Shown here in pieces: positions 1 to 11,806 of a stretch of 64,000 nt of DNA. A program made the position numbers and the translations under genes. The notes under the pieces were generated by a model. The model searched no databases, was not told the DNA's origin, and worked only from the letters and a program-made list of their open reading frames with translations. How positions within the stretch are numbered: the stretch's first letter is position 1; each line of letters starts with the position of its first letter. The DNA is from Neonectria sp. B-13 (taxonomy: Eukaryota; Ascomycota; Sordariomycetes; Hypocreales; Nectriaceae), in NCBI GenBank assembly GCA_002682825.1, contig NOKP01000045.1, forward strand, positions 62,001 to 126,000, read 5' to 3'.

Positions 1-2087
1 GCCAGCTCACATATGGATTTCGCAACCCTCACTCAAAGCCTAGGAATGCACATTGATTGGTTTGGGCCGGGTCTCCTTGAACCCGCCGTGGAGGCCATTC
101 AGCAAGAGGACGTGCCTCTGGGACACGACGATCTACAGGTCAGCATGGCTCCAGTTGCAGAGAAGAGATTAGATGGCCCGATGCCGTTCACGTCCCGCCT
201 TGTCAGTCATGCTACAAGCATGGGTTTCAACCAAGGTGAGGAACCATGCTTAACCTAGATCCTTCCCTATTTACCCACAACAACGTAGCAATGATCTCTA
301 ACCTCTGAATGAAACTGATTAGTTCAATTTGTCCGTCAGAATCCGAACACATCTCCGCTCATAATGACGGAAGACCGCCTCGGAAACCTACAAAGTAAAC
401 TTCAACAGTTCAAAGATAGCCTGGCCGACATCAGTCTCCCCTCATGCCACACATTCACGAAATGTCTCTCCGCATGGGAGGAGACATTGGCAAGTCATCT
501 ACCGTATATTCACATACCAACCTTATGTCTGAATGACTGTATTCCGGAATTAGTGCTGGCTCTTGCTGCTCTGGGCGCCCAACAACGATACGAAACACGC
601 ACGTCCTTGCTGCTCTTTCATGCTGGTAAAACCGTTGCTCTCGAGCGAATACGCCTTATCCGCTTGAGATATAAAGAATCAGAATCTACGCCTGGGCTTG
701 ATCAGCCAGGAACCATTATTCAGTCTGCCAGCGCTCTCCTCACGCTAATTGTGTTCGCCACTTGGTCGGCAACTGCCGAACTCGTTGATGAAGCATTCGA
801 ACTTCATCGTCCTCTTATGTTCTGTCTGCGAGAGGATGGTCTCACCGACGAAGATGAGATTCCGAATCAGGACTGGTCTTTGTGGGCACTGTCAGAAACC
901 CGCATTCGGATTAAGGTGATGGCCTTTTGCTTTTTGAATTTGCATACGATCGCATACGACCACCCACCAGTTCTCTTCTGGCACCAGGTTGACCTGAAGC
1001 TTCCCTGTACAGTAAGAGAATGGCATGCAATGGAGGAGTTCCAGTGGCTTCTTGCTCGACAAGAGGTAGTAAACGAGCAAAGACACTTCCCAGAATCACT
1101 GAAAGCGCTCTTGAGTTTGGATGGACAAACACCGCAGATGCAGCCAGCGCCCTCGCCTCTTGGAAACTACGTGCTTCTTCATGGGCTTCTTCAGCGCATT
1201 TACCTAATCCGACAAATTGCGATTACACCGACTCTTCGAGAAGAAGATATCATCATCCTGCAGTAAGCAATTCTCGAGTGACAGCAACTATTGCATTCAC
1301 TTAGGATTACCTAACGTCCCCATTCATCAACAGTAAAGCCCTTTCAAATTGGGCCACGACCTGGCAACGAACGTCCGAGTCCAGTCTCAACCCACGAGAT
1401 GAGAACGGCCCTATCGCTTTCACATCTGTTGCCCTTCTCGGTCTCGCTCATGTCCGAGTGCATTTGGACATTGGGCCTTACCGAAGTCTAGCACACAGAC
1501 TTCCTGCCCAGGTTGCCGCAGCTTTAGCAAAAGTCCCCTCTCCACAAATACAGCAGAACAATAGCGCAGTTTCCGCGCTTCTATACTCAATCCATGCGCT
1601 CAGTATACCGGTTGCGATTGGCATCGAGTATGTGGTGCATAGTCAGGCGATATTCTGGTGTTGTCAGCATTCACTTGGTAGTCTCGAGTGCGCGGTGTTT
1701 CTTAGTAAATGGCTGTATGCTATCTCTACTGCAAAGACGGTGCAAACCTTGAATCGTGAGTTAAACAAACAATCACTGTGTATTTTAGCACGATATCTCT
1801 GAAACGATATCTCTCAAGCTGCTCTGACTAACTGTTCATCTTCAGGATCTGAGAAATATGCAATGCACTGCCTACGACAAGTATTAACTGAAGCCGTATC
1901 TTCAGCCGATTGGGGAGATATAAATACGAGTCTGTGGCTAGAAGATGCATTCAACATGGGGCTTGCTGTTCTGCGAATCTGGTCGAGAGTGTTCAGCAAT
2001 AGTTCGGCATGGCCGATCACTGTCACGATCGGAAAGAGTCTAGCGATCTATGCTGATGCCTACGAGATCCGCGGGTTGGATATGTGA
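1..2087 (+). CDS. Fungal-specific transcription factor, C-terminal part (5' end outside window)
   Basis: This is the C-terminal part of a nuclear transcription regulator; the DNA-binding domain must lie upstream of the window. The reading frame is open from base 1. Exons are about 1-234, 323-1262, 1334-1755 and 1846-2087, with GT-AG introns that keep one frame to the TGA at 2085-2087. The joined protein carries features of the Fungal_trans middle-homology domain: an 'HLPYIHIPT' segment, a leucine- and alanine-rich helix 'ELVLALAALGAQ' just after it, and later a 'SIPVAIGIEYVVHSQAIFW' segment typical of fungal C2H2-linked regulators. I cannot tell whether the missing N-terminus has C2H2 fingers or a Zn2Cys6 cluster. 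Targets are unknown. The assembly gap lies 63 bp beyond the stop. Confidence 0.72.
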
Positions 2088-2150
2088 ACAACTATGTATC
2101 TAGACATTCATTTCAGGGTTTCTTAAAAACCGTAAGAGCACTACAGTAGG

Positions 2151-2314
2151 NNNNNNNNNNNNNNNNNNNNNNNNNNNNNNNNNNNNNNNNNNNNNNNNNN
2201 NNNNNNNNNNNNNNNNNNNNNNNNNNNNNNNNNNNNNNNNNNNNNNNNNNNNNNNNNNNNNNNNNNNNNNNNNNNNNNNNNNNNNNNNNNNNNNNNNNNN
2301 NNNNNNNNNNNNNN
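2151..2314. other. Assembly gap (164 N)
   Basis: This is an uninterrupted run of N between the transcription factor and the epimerase pseudogene. The true distance and content are unknown, so the layout across it is scaffolded rather than read. Confidence 0.99.
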
Positions 2315-2771
2315 AATACAACAAAACAATACTCTTGAGCTCAACGTGCTCATATAAGCTTTCAACCACAATAGCGTATCCATCAAATGACACAACAAGA
2401 CCAGCTTGATCTCAATCAGGTACGAATTCGGGGGAAATGGATAGACTTCCTACCGCTTTTGATTACGTAGTCCAGCATATCCAGGCGGCCTTGACCCCAA
2501 AATGGTTCATGCCCATAGAAGCATATTGGACCGCCGAAATATCATCTCGGAAAAGCCTTTTGCGGCAAACCTCCCCCATGGCGTCATGGAAACAAGAGGG
2601 GCAGTGGGTAGCGCCGAGTACAAATGAGCCAAATCAATAAGCAAATGGTCACATCACCAAACTCTTGCCAACCGCCTCGGCAGATGAAGTCAGGTGGGTC
2701 TCCAACTAGAGGACGTGCCATAATCAAGGACTGAGTGGTTAGTGACTCGAGTGCAAACCACTGGAGCTGGA

Positions 2772-2807
2772 GCTATTGGGGCTGTTGGAGCTGTTGGAGC
2801 TGTTGGG
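2772..2807 (+). repeat. Imperfect 9-bp tandem repeat (gctgttgga)
   Basis: About four head-to-tail units of gctgttgga, the first and last imperfect, lie in non-coding DNA about 215 bp before the epimerase start codon. It looks like a simple slippage repeat. Confidence 0.7.
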
Positions 2808-2942
2808 ACTTCCCACTGAAAGCAGTCAAGCAGCCAAGCTAGCGCAGAAACTGGCACAAGCAAGGAGAAACCTCGACTAGACCAAGCCCGGATTATTGTA
2901 AATTCAGCAAACTGTATCTCCATGAAATCCAGTGGCGCGGCC

Positions 2943-2948
2943 TATAAA
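2943..2948 (+). promoter_or_regulatory. TATA-like box of the epimerase pseudogene
   Basis: TATAAA lies 72 bp upstream of the ATG at 3020. That is a plausible core-promoter position, so the promoter may still be intact although the gene is broken. Confidence 0.45.
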
Positions 2949-3019
2949 GCGTGTGATAATTCAACATCATGAATCTCGTCAAATATCGCTCTATCTTTCT
3001 CAGCTAAACACCGCCCCAA

Positions 3020-4365
3020 ATGTCTCATAACATCCTTCTGACTGGTGCCTCAGGCTACCTTGGTGGCACTTTACTTGCACGCCTATCTAGTGCGAAACTG
3101 CCTTTATATGGAAGGCTTTTTGCTTGGGTACGATCGGATGAGCAAGCTGAGGCTGTAAAGCGGTATGGTGCAGAGCCCTTGACTTTTGACGGCGATGATG
3201 CCGCAAAGATTCGAGAGGTCGTGGTCAACAACGATATTTCAATCGTGTACTACCTCATTGATTTCCAGCATTCCCACCAGCAGGTCAACTTCATCAAGGC
3301 CCTAGCTGAGGTCAAGAATACCACAGGGAAAGAGGTTCATATACTACAAGTGAGTTGCGTCAAATCCGGCGTGAAGTAACCAGATCTGACTACCAGAATA
3401 GACTTCGGGAGCAAAGATGTTCTCCGACCAAGCGGGTGCTCCCACAGACCGACCGTTGAAAGATAATGAGCCTGGACTCTATCAGATGTAACAGTCCCAA
3501 AAGGCACCGTATGCCTTCATTCAGACTGTAAGCATGGCTGGCATTCATATGGCTGTGAAAGTGCTAAAACTTTCTCGAGGGTGTTGACACGAACAACACT
3601 GTCATAGATACGGCGGAGTCACTTGGCGTTAGGAGCTACATCTTTGCGCCCTCCATCGTGTGTAAGTCTAATAGAGCGATCGTCCAATGCTTCCCTAGCC
3701 CAAGGTATGTTTCCTGGATCCTGACTAATTAACAAACAGACGGCAAGGGAGAAGGCTTCGGCAACCAAATCTCAATTCAAACAACTGGCATCGTCAAATC
3801 AGCTCTAGGTGTTGGGAGGGTATACAGTACCGATTCAGGTCGTCCGGTGCGGACTTCAATTGTCCATTTCCTCAAAACTCGGGGCTAATTGCTTGGCAGT
3901 CTTGGCCTGTGTGTCACATTATCGACAACACCACCCTATATCTGCAACTTCTCCGCGCAATTCTTGAGGGTAGCAAGCTCGATTACGGAAGGAATGGGTA
4001 TTACCTGGCCGCGACGGGAAGCGTTGTCTGGGAAGACTTGTACTCGGCGTTTGCAAAGGCTTTGAAAAAGCGAGGTGTTTTGGCCGATGAATCGGTAACT
4101 TTTGCTGACGACGCTGCTCTTGAAAGAATAGGCGTCAGTCTTGGGGTGCCGAAGGAATTGGTTCCGCTGCTCCTAGGAGGAAGGTACGTGTTGATCTCGC
4201 TCCAAAGGTTTTCAGTACACCCTTTACTAATCTAACGTACATTACAGATGTACGTTGACTGCGGAACACGGTAAAGAAATTGGCTGGCAGCCAGAGTTCA
4301 AACCGGATCATATCCTCGAGGACGCTGATGCGGAGGTCGAATTGGTCATGCAGAAGCTAAACTAA
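3020..4365 (+). pseudogene. NAD(P)-dependent epimerase/dehydratase (SDR), disrupted by one in-frame stop
   Basis: An extended short-chain dehydrogenase with an N-terminal Rossmann motif (TGASGYLGG, residues about 8-16). All exons join in frame: 3020-3349, 3402 to about 3531, then pieces starting GVDTNN, ending SIVYGKGEGF, continuing GRPSWPVCH, and ending LLLGGRCTLTAEHG up to TAA at 4363-4365. The one defect is TAA at 3489-3491 in the second exon, just before 'QSQKAP'. From memory of related fungal proteins a Gln or similar residue sits here, so CAA to TAA (a C-to-T change at CpA) is the simplest origin. Everything downstream still reads through without another lesion, so the inactivation is recent, or the stop is a sequencing error. 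The substrate is unknown. Confidence 0.75.
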
Positions 4366-4559
4366 AACTATTATACTGACTGTAAGTACAATAAAGTAGC
4401 CTTTTCACATGTCTACGAGAAGCAAAGAGTAAATATTCCCAGCAGAAGTATAAGGCGAGTAGGCTCTGGATGACGCTGGCATCTACCGTGAAGCTTGTCT
4501 ATGTCGAAACGGGAACCAGCATCCCCGAGCCGAGCGGCGAGACAGAGATATCCGTGACC

Positions 4560-5213
4560 ACAGCTATTATCTTTATCCACAGTAAAGCCCCCCCTAGCGT
4601 CTGGTGCGGTGCCATAATGCCCTGCTTCAAGTGTGTTAGAAGTGGCTCAACGTTCTGCCGGCGTGCATATTATAGCATCGAGCCCGGGGTCGATGGCTGG
4701 GCTTACTTTTGGTTGTAGGGTTATTGCTCTTGCGGAATGCACTTGTGTGAACGACTCATGGAAACACATCGCCAACAATGTAGCCATCGAAGTCGGGTAT
4801 GGCAAAGACATGGCCATCAAAAGAGTGTCTATGGCCAAGAGTGCGCTTGCAAAGACCCAGCAAAATCGTCTACCACAGCGATCGAGGATCGCTCCCGCAA
4901 GTAATGGTCCAACATTAGCGGTAATTGAGGCCACGATGAAAAAGAGATTGAGGCGCATGTTCTGCTCTGGACAAGGTGTCGTGGGGTCGGGGCCTGCTTC
5001 TCTATAGGCAAAACGATACTGTTGATACTGATTGCTTAGCTTATCAGTGAGTGCCAAGACATGATATAATTGCCCTTTCTCGACGGCGAAACGACAACTG
5101 GGAAATATGACTCTAACTAGGGTGTGATTCAATGCCAGTAATGCGCTCTCTCCAGGAGAAGTCCAGCGACTATGCCTCAACTTACATGATGGATCATTTG
5201 TAGAGATCAGCAT
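4560..5213 (-). pseudogene. Relic of an FMP42-like major facilitator transporter
   Basis: The minus strand encodes a recognisable MFS piece: 'CPEQNMRLNLFFIVAS', then 'AGAILDRCGRRFCWV' (the loop 2-3 signature region), then a helix ending 'LLMAM'. After this the family match continues only in another frame, where 'DFDGYIVGDVF' and then 'SAFRKSN' align with the FDGY...SSFQLSN region I recall for FMP42-type transporters. A stop codon lies between those two pieces. The start, the first helix and the C-terminal half are not recoverable. It is therefore a frameshifted and truncated relic. It sits tail-to-tail with the broken epimerase, so two neighbouring genes have decayed. Confidence 0.6.
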
Positions 5214-5666
5214 GTTCGCTGGGATGTCAAGTGCATTACGCAGCAGAATGTTGCGTGAGCCAACCTACCCTGTGCAGAGTGGACGTACGAGCCGGTAAGA
5301 CAGAACTGGGCCCTCTACACCACGCCTGGCATCGAGCCGAGATGTCACAAAACATCCAATGTACAGTGTCAGAACATCCGATAAGCCCAGAGAGACGAAA
5401 TTTATGAGGTTGGTAAGCTTTTCCAGTTGCTGAAGAGCAAGTATGAGGTAGAGATATGATTTAATGTTCTGTCAGAGTCAAGACGCAAGGCGATGTGTTG
5501 GATTTGTTTTCTTTTTCCCTTCTCTGGACTTGTAAGCTCTGCTTCCATTTCATTGAGACGACGAGATTGGGCTTGACGGCATTGTTCATAAGAATGATAC
5601 TAAGAGATAGCAGACAACCCACAAAAGCACAAAAAATACTGAAAATCGTAAAAGCCCAAACTCACA

Positions 5667-6907
5667 TCAAAGCCCCGCCTTTTCCCCTACCTTCCCCTCC
5701 GTATCCTCAAGCCACTCCTTCAAGACCTTATTAAATTCGGCCGTCTTCTCGAGCATAACCCAATGTCCCGCATCGATGTCCTTCACCTCCAACCTTCCTT
5801 CTTCAACGCGCCCCTCCATCATATCCGTCGGACGTCCATGTATACAGACAATATCCTTCGTTCCAGTGATCATCAATGTTGGTACGTGGATCTTGGGCGA
5901 TATGGAGTTGTTAGCAAGGGCAGATACTTCAATGTCAAAGCCAAGAGAGAAAAAGCCGCGGCGGTACCAGTTTAGTGCTGGTGTGTAGTCGGTGCCAAAT
6001 TCTGCATGGTGGTTCGCTTTTTCTTCCTCACCTATCCATGACGCCTGCATGTGTATATAAGATTAGGTTTGTGAATGCAGTGGGGGGGGGCTTACCAGGA
6101 GTTTCGAAGAGGCTTCTGGAGTCATTTCTCGCAGATCCCTCTCCATGGCGCCGAGAGGAGCGAAATGTTTTTCCCAGAGAGAAGCGTCAGCGCAGTAGAT
6201 TATGTTGAAGAAGGTTTCCCACTGCGAGGCGATATCTTAGCAGGCTTCTCTTATTGCAGCTCATCGTGGTATATTTCAAGACCATATATCAAGCGGCGCC
6301 ACCAACCGATTGTGAGGTCTGATGAGAATCACGACAGGAACGAGCGTGAGAATAGAGCAGTACTCACATTATCCCCAATAACCTTCCCAGAGCCAGGAGC
6401 AGAAAAAAACATCCAATACCCCAATGCCTCATACCCTACTGCCTTCCTCGTCATCTCATTCAAAGCCTGAACGTCCATCTTTCGCCCAGGAACATGGAAC
6501 GCTACACTGACGAAAACGCATCTCTCAACCCTTTCTGGGTACCACAGGATCAAGTGAGTAAGAAGATACGTTCCCCAATCATGGCCTACTCCAACAACGC
6601 TGTTTATACCTTCGTGATCGAGGACGGAAATCATGTCCGCTGCCATTGATTGTCCGATGTAAGGTTCGAGCTCGAGAGGCTTGGAGGAGCTGCCATAGCC
6701 CAGCAGGTCGGGGACTATGACACCGTATCCGAGGGATGTGAGAAATGGGATTTGATGTCGCCAGTCGTAGGAGGTTGATGGGAAGCCATGAAGTAGGAGG
6801 AGAGTGGGTTTGCTGGGATTAGAAGGAGGATGATGGACATAGGCATATTTGTGGCCTGTTTTGGCAACTGTAAAGCTTTTCTTCTTTGATGATAGAGACG
6901 AAGACAT
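5667..6907 (-). CDS. Epoxide hydrolase-like alpha/beta hydrolase
   Basis: A soluble alpha/beta-fold hydrolase of 347 residues in three exons (6907-6368, 6221-6096, 6044-5667; lengths sum to 348 codons). Key residues are the oxyanion-hole motif HGFP (about 40-43), the nucleophile elbow GHDWG with Asp110 in place of Ser, and the C-terminal histidine in 'AGHWVM' (about 316). An Asp nucleophile is the mark of epoxide hydrolases and haloalkane dehalogenases, so hydrolysis of an epoxide is the best guess; the substrate is unknown. The start is ATG at 6907; an upstream in-frame TTG is not used. Intron 2 begins GTAAG followed by a run of nine C. There is no signal peptide. Confidence 0.85.
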
Positions 6908-9900
6908 CGTTCTTGGTGTGATTCTCAACTTGCGAAGTAGTAGTCGGATGAGGCGAAGTGAAAGCTGGGTTAACTCCTACTTTTAAACGCGGAGGGGCAG
7001 ATGGGGTCAAAGCTGAGGGGTCAGGGGCGATAAGGTTACGGCACGGCGCTTGGCAGGCTCTAACTTGATCCTTCTCTTGGAGGTGGCCCTTGTGGATAGC
7101 TATATTCTTCAGCTCTACAGCCAACCAAGTTGGAAGAGATATTTAAATTAGGTTGAGTGGCGCGAGCGCCTTTACAACGATATCTTCAAGGCTTTCTATA
7201 AGCCCGATCAGTCCAGGGACTTGTTTCGAGCTAGGAGACATTCACGCCTGTGGAACAGCATAATTGTGAGGAAGCCCTTAATAGAGGTGAGCGGCAATAG
7301 AAGGAGGCTATAGGGGCGGCGGCACTCATGGAAGGGGTGTGATGTTGCAATCTGTAGCTCAGGATTGTTGGGACTTCTATCAGAGCCTAAATTAGGTATG
7401 CTAAGATGTATTATTCATTTGTGCCAATTTAATTGGACCGACCCCCTGTCGTGACCACCTTGGAGGTCCTTGACAGCCGATGGGATGATTCATTTATCAG
7501 CCAGCGTCTTTGTAAGCCAGAGTGTATTTATAAGCACGGAGACGCTTCCTCTACCCTCCCCTGAATAAACTCTAAAATAAACTAGGGCGGGGAGAGTAGT
7601 AGGTAGGTACAGAGTCTAAATCTTCGTATTCAGACACATATCGATTGCTGGAGGGTGGTTGTTAGCGATAATTGGCGAAGGAATTTGTCAGCAGGTTTTA
7701 AGAGCGGCTGGGTACTTCGCAGTTACCTCGAACAACAACGAATCAAGCTTGACCTTAATCCTGCAAAGGAATAAACTCTATTTCATGTCGAAATCTTCGA
7801 AGTGCCAAAATACAAAGCAAAAATGAAACCCCAAGGCACTTCAGTTCATGATCAGCGATGTTTTTCTTTTTACTGAATTAGGTCGGCCAGAATTCTAGAC
7901 GAGCGGGGGATTATATTGATGTATCCCGGCACGGCAACTGCTATATCCGAACCGGGAGATCTAGTCTAATGACGATATACTCAGTACTGCAGAATCACCT
8001 CGACAGATAAGGGACTACAGACCTATGTCAAGCGGTTAATCTTCCATCAGGAAGGACTTTATTCTCTATGCCTTGCAGTCAGGCTGCAAGCAGTGTGGTG
8101 TAGTGTCAACCAGGTTACTCGAGCTTAACAAGGTTGAACTGAGATGGGGCCATCGGTAGCCAAGGGCGAAGTGGTGCACCCACAACGGGTAAGGGCCCTG
8201 GTCGGCGAGGGGAAATCCGGAATGTGCCTCTCTCCCATGTTTCTTTTTGTACTCGTATGTTCTGTCCACGAGCGAGTTCGTATGGAGTCCCAACTCTACG
8301 GGGGCTCACAGACAATCGATGTAACCACCCACATCATGTTCAGTGTGCCCGACGCATCTAACCGTGATAGGAAGGTGTTCTCCTCTATTCCAAAGGGGAT
8401 TTCAACAAGGGGGAAGCCAGTGACGTCTGAGTGATCTGTCACCCTCGGCCGTGGCCCGCCGGGACTGTCGACAACGCGAGGCAAGCCTGTCTCGGCTCCC
8501 AACCTACCATTACCAACGACATCCATAGAATGATGCCTCCGCGCCGCGCTCAATCTTCTGAAGGGGCTTGCCATGTTCAAGGACGGCCCAGGCGTGTTAT
8601 GTTCCCGGCATGAGTTCTCGTTGATTGTCTAGGGTATCCAAGGGAGTAGTTATCCCAGAGAGTAATGGGCTATCGGAGATATTCGAGAGTGTAGTTGACA
8701 AAACAAGACCAATGATCGAGAGACCTCTTTCTCGGTTTATCGTGTTAGCCGGTGACTGGTAGGGTCGGTGCAAGACGACCCTCTCGGCTGTTACAGAGGT
8801 CAAGGAATCTTGGAGACCGACGCCGCTTCCGCCACATCTCCGGTCGCGCCGACCTATAATACTATATGCGGTCGGCCGGTCGGTTGAACGATTCCGGGGC
8901 TTATCCACTTCGCCGGTACTGCGCGGCAGTTATCCTAGACACGTTCGGCATCTTTCTTTTAAGCCGTCTGGGTGAGGGCTGCCATTGGCTGCCAAAGCCA
9001 TGTCATTGCTGGGCATGTTCCAGTCACCAGTCACAAACAAAACGGAACCGATAGCAGCTTACAGCCCTTAACTATTCTTCGACTTGGTCACTATTCGCAC
9101 ACGTCGACTAAGCCGACAATGCTCAACCACACGCCCAGCGTCATGGATGGCCGTCCCCAGCAGCTTGGAATGTTCTTCCTTGACTTAGTAGTGATTTTAT
9201 TGCGGCCCCAGACGAAGTCGCGGTCGAAGACATGAAAGAACCCGCAAGTGGACGCGATGGTGACATCCCTGCTGTGTGAGGTGAGGTGAACATAGGAGTT
9301 ATGCTGCAAGCTTCTAATGATGCGGGACCCAAAGATATATGAGGAGCTTGTGGGGAAGTCTCCGGAACAGGTTTTCAAGGCGCAGGAGGTGCAGGAGGCG
9401 CAGCTTTCCAAACTGTAAATTAGAGTACCATCTTCTGATGTCATTGTTGAACAAATGGGCTTTTTCTGCCCGTTATTTGCTTACAAACAACTCCCTAGAT
9501 GCTGAGAGTTGGTGGACGTCAGTCCTTGGAATGGCGTGGCGATCACTTCGCTCTCGTGACGAGGCAAACTAAAGTCTACTTTGTTTCGACGAGATATTCC
9601 AAACCTTTACTACGATGAGGTATTTCTAACGCAGCTTCCTTTCTTATAGAATTAGTCGCGGTCAGAGTTGAACCTTTTATTGTAAATCCAGTCAAATTGC
9701 TTTCGCATCCTTGTCGCGTGATATCATCAGGGCCTCGATCTTGACAAGAATGGCGCGAGGAATTCTAGACGCAACCAAGGGATGCACAGATTTCTTAACA
9801 ATTTGGTAGACCAAATCTCGTAGGCAGCCCGCAGGAGGTCGGTGCGATCTTTGCTCTTTTCAGGCCTTGGGAGTCGTTAATCTCACTGCCACCCGTGATT

Positions 9901-10158
9901 AATTCTGTACGAGGCGAGGAGTTCTCATGCATAACCACAGCGTCGACCGTCACAGTCCGACGGTCTGAAAGTTGTGTCTCAGCCGTGTCTCGCAAAGTGC
10001 ATGGAATGTTGTTGTCGGCCCCATTTCAAAACTTGAAGGTAACTATTCGCAGGACTTTTTTCCGATTCCTGAACGAATGAATCAAAGGAACAACGAGTGC
10101 CAATTGACCAGATCTCGGGAATATATACCTAATTTTGATGACCAAATGATATCAAATC
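6908..10158. other. Gene-poor 3.3 kb stretch
   Basis: I see no supported gene. Short open frames occur on both strands, mainly 8.0-9.6 kb, but they overlap one another in several frames, lack a family signature and cannot be joined into a longer protein. I could not recognise transposon termini by eye. It ends at the tRNA gene. Confidence 0.55.
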
Positions 10159-10247
10159 GGGCGAATGGTTTAGTGGTATAATACTCCCTTAGCATGTTCT
10201 ACCTGAATATCTGGGAGTGGTCCAGGGTTCGATTCCCTGTTTGTCCA
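10159..10247 (+). tRNA. tRNA-Ala (anticodon AGC) with a 17-nt intron
   Basis: The sequence folds as a cloverleaf. The acceptor stem is GGGCGAA/TTTGTCC with a G3:U70 wobble, the identity element of alanine tRNA, and the discriminator base is A. The D-arm has loop AGTGGTA. The anticodon stem is CTCCC/GGGAG with loop TTAGCAT (anticodon AGC), and the T-arm is CAGGG TTCGATT CCCTG. A 17-nt intron (about 10195-10211) interrupts the anticodon loop one base 3' of the anticodon, the usual eukaryotic place. The mature length is 72 nt before CCA. The two G-U pairs in the acceptor stem and the 3-bp D-stem are slightly weak, so decay is possible, but all domains are present. Confidence 0.82.
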
Positions 10248-10759
10248 ACATCGGTGGTTTAACTCCACTAGTTAGCTTCTAAAGCACCCTTTCTTTTTGC
10301 CATCTCTGCTACCGCACATGATCAGCTTCATGACTGTGAAAATATTGGTTTACAGGACGTCTTGTCGTCTTGACTACAAAACACAAATGGCCAACCCCCA
10401 TATCTATCACCTGTGTTAGTCCGCAGTGTATTCTTTTGAGTTATGATGGCAATGCTGCAACCCAACGTGCTGTGACGGCGTAGTTATATCCGTCCACTGA
10501 GCCAGATTCAGTGTCATTTGAAACATCCAGGGCTATCTATGCCTGGCTAGGAAATTCACCCTTTTTAGGATACAGCTAAGCAATCGTGTCCTTGAAAACC
10601 CGTCATTGGGTCCAGACAAAAGAACACTGGCCGTTTACGATAGGTGGAGTTCAGCTCTAGGGTAGCCTCAAGTGCGGAAAATCCTTCCCGACAGTTGTGG
10701 TCCGAGAGTTGAAAGCCATCTTTATTTTTTTACTTCTACGATCCAAAACGCGAATCTGC
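10248..10759. other. Intergenic, nothing recognised
   Basis: This is the spacer between the tRNA and the 3' end of the NmrA-like gene. No open frame or repeat of note is visible apart from T-rich tracts near 10722. Confidence 0.5.
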
Positions 10760-11806
10760 TCACGATGTCTTCCAATATTGATCCATCAAAGCACGGGCTG
10801 TGAGCGGCTTGATCTCTGGGAACATCTCATTCAATGAGCCGTCTTCCGGAATGTGTCCCAGCCCTTCCGCCATCCATCGTTGAAAAATTGACAAAAAGGG
10901 TAAAAGTACATGCTTTGGGAATTTCTTGTAATCATCTAAATGCCCAGGAAGTTCGGTTATTTCAGACCGTTTCAACTTCTCCAGATCATCGTACTTGATG
11001 TCGAACTTGACACCCCGGGCCTCCTCCGCTAGCTTGACAAGCTCGTTGTAGGTCAGAGTCTCACCAATGATACGCAGCGTTCGTGGCCAAGAGGCCAAAT
11101 CCAAAGCGGCAACGGTGAAGCGAGCGATATCAAGCGTGTAAGTGAACGTCATAAACTCGTCGCCTGTGCCGGGAATACCAGCCGCCGCATTTGGAATGTC
11201 AACCACAACAGTTCCGTGTTTGTAATGTGTCTTGAGGGTCGGCGGAGCATAATAGTCTAGAAATGTGCCGTTGTTAACAACAGCCCACTCTAGATTCGTC
11301 TTTTTCAAAGCGTTCAAGGAGTCGAAGTAGGACTGAAGCGGAGGAAGAATGCTTGGACCACTAAAGAATTGTCAGACACGGTTGTGAGCAGATGATTTGA
11401 GTGTCTTCACTTACTCCTCCGGATATGCCATGGCAAAGGAGCTGGGGATGAACCGCTTGGTCACAAAAGAGGCCTCTGCTGCTTGAATGAGGTTCATCTG
11501 GGATATAGCTAGCGAGGTTGCCGTAATGCCGAACGCGCTGATGACTGTATGAATCTGGTGTTCCTCCAAGAAAGAGGTGAGAGAAGCCACATCGGTGTAG
11601 TCTACCACAAAATGAGGAAGTAGTAAATCACCAACTGCGGGTTCCTACGATTATGAGATTACTTCTCTTCATGCTTTTGGTTGTCAAGTTTTAATGCTTA
11701 CCTTTCGAGTCAAAACAAGGCCTTGATGTTTCGTCTGCCTCGCAAGCACATCAACAAGTGTCTTACCGATGACACCAGTTCCTCCAGCAATCGCGATATT
11801 TACCAT
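10760..11806 (-). CDS. NmrA-like / isoflavone-reductase-like NAD(P)-binding protein
   Basis: An atypical short-chain dehydrogenase of 311 residues in three exons (11806-11702, 11644-11415, 11360-10760; total 936 nt). The N-terminus has the dinucleotide motif AGGTGVIG, followed by a strand ending 'LVLTRK', as in the NmrA/isoflavone reductase/phenylcoumaran reductase family. The middle has 'HTVISAFG' and 'KRFIPSSFAM', where the family usually has the strand and loop around the cofactor. Members either reduce small aromatic metabolites or act as NAD(P)-sensing regulators, and the sequence does not decide between these. Splice junctions are standard, with the phase-2 junction restoring Asp in 'EDGPS'. 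It faces away from the epoxide hydrolase at 13325 across 1.5 kb. Confidence 0.85.

Larger units (their letters stand above)
2315..3019. other. Intergenic stretch upstream of the epimerase
   Basis: I see no convincing gene. It contains a short 9-bp tandem repeat (2772-2807) and a TATA-like box (2943-2948). The open frames present are short and resemble no family. Confidence 0.6.

Noticed and set aside
6081..6090. Run of nine G near the second intron of the epoxide hydrolase as a frameshift site
   Set aside because: It lies inside the intron directly after the donor, so it does not affect the coding frame.
8066..9572. Many 60-117 codon frames on both strands between the hydrolase and the tRNA
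   Set aside because: They overlap one another in different frames, show no motifs and cannot be joined into one protein.
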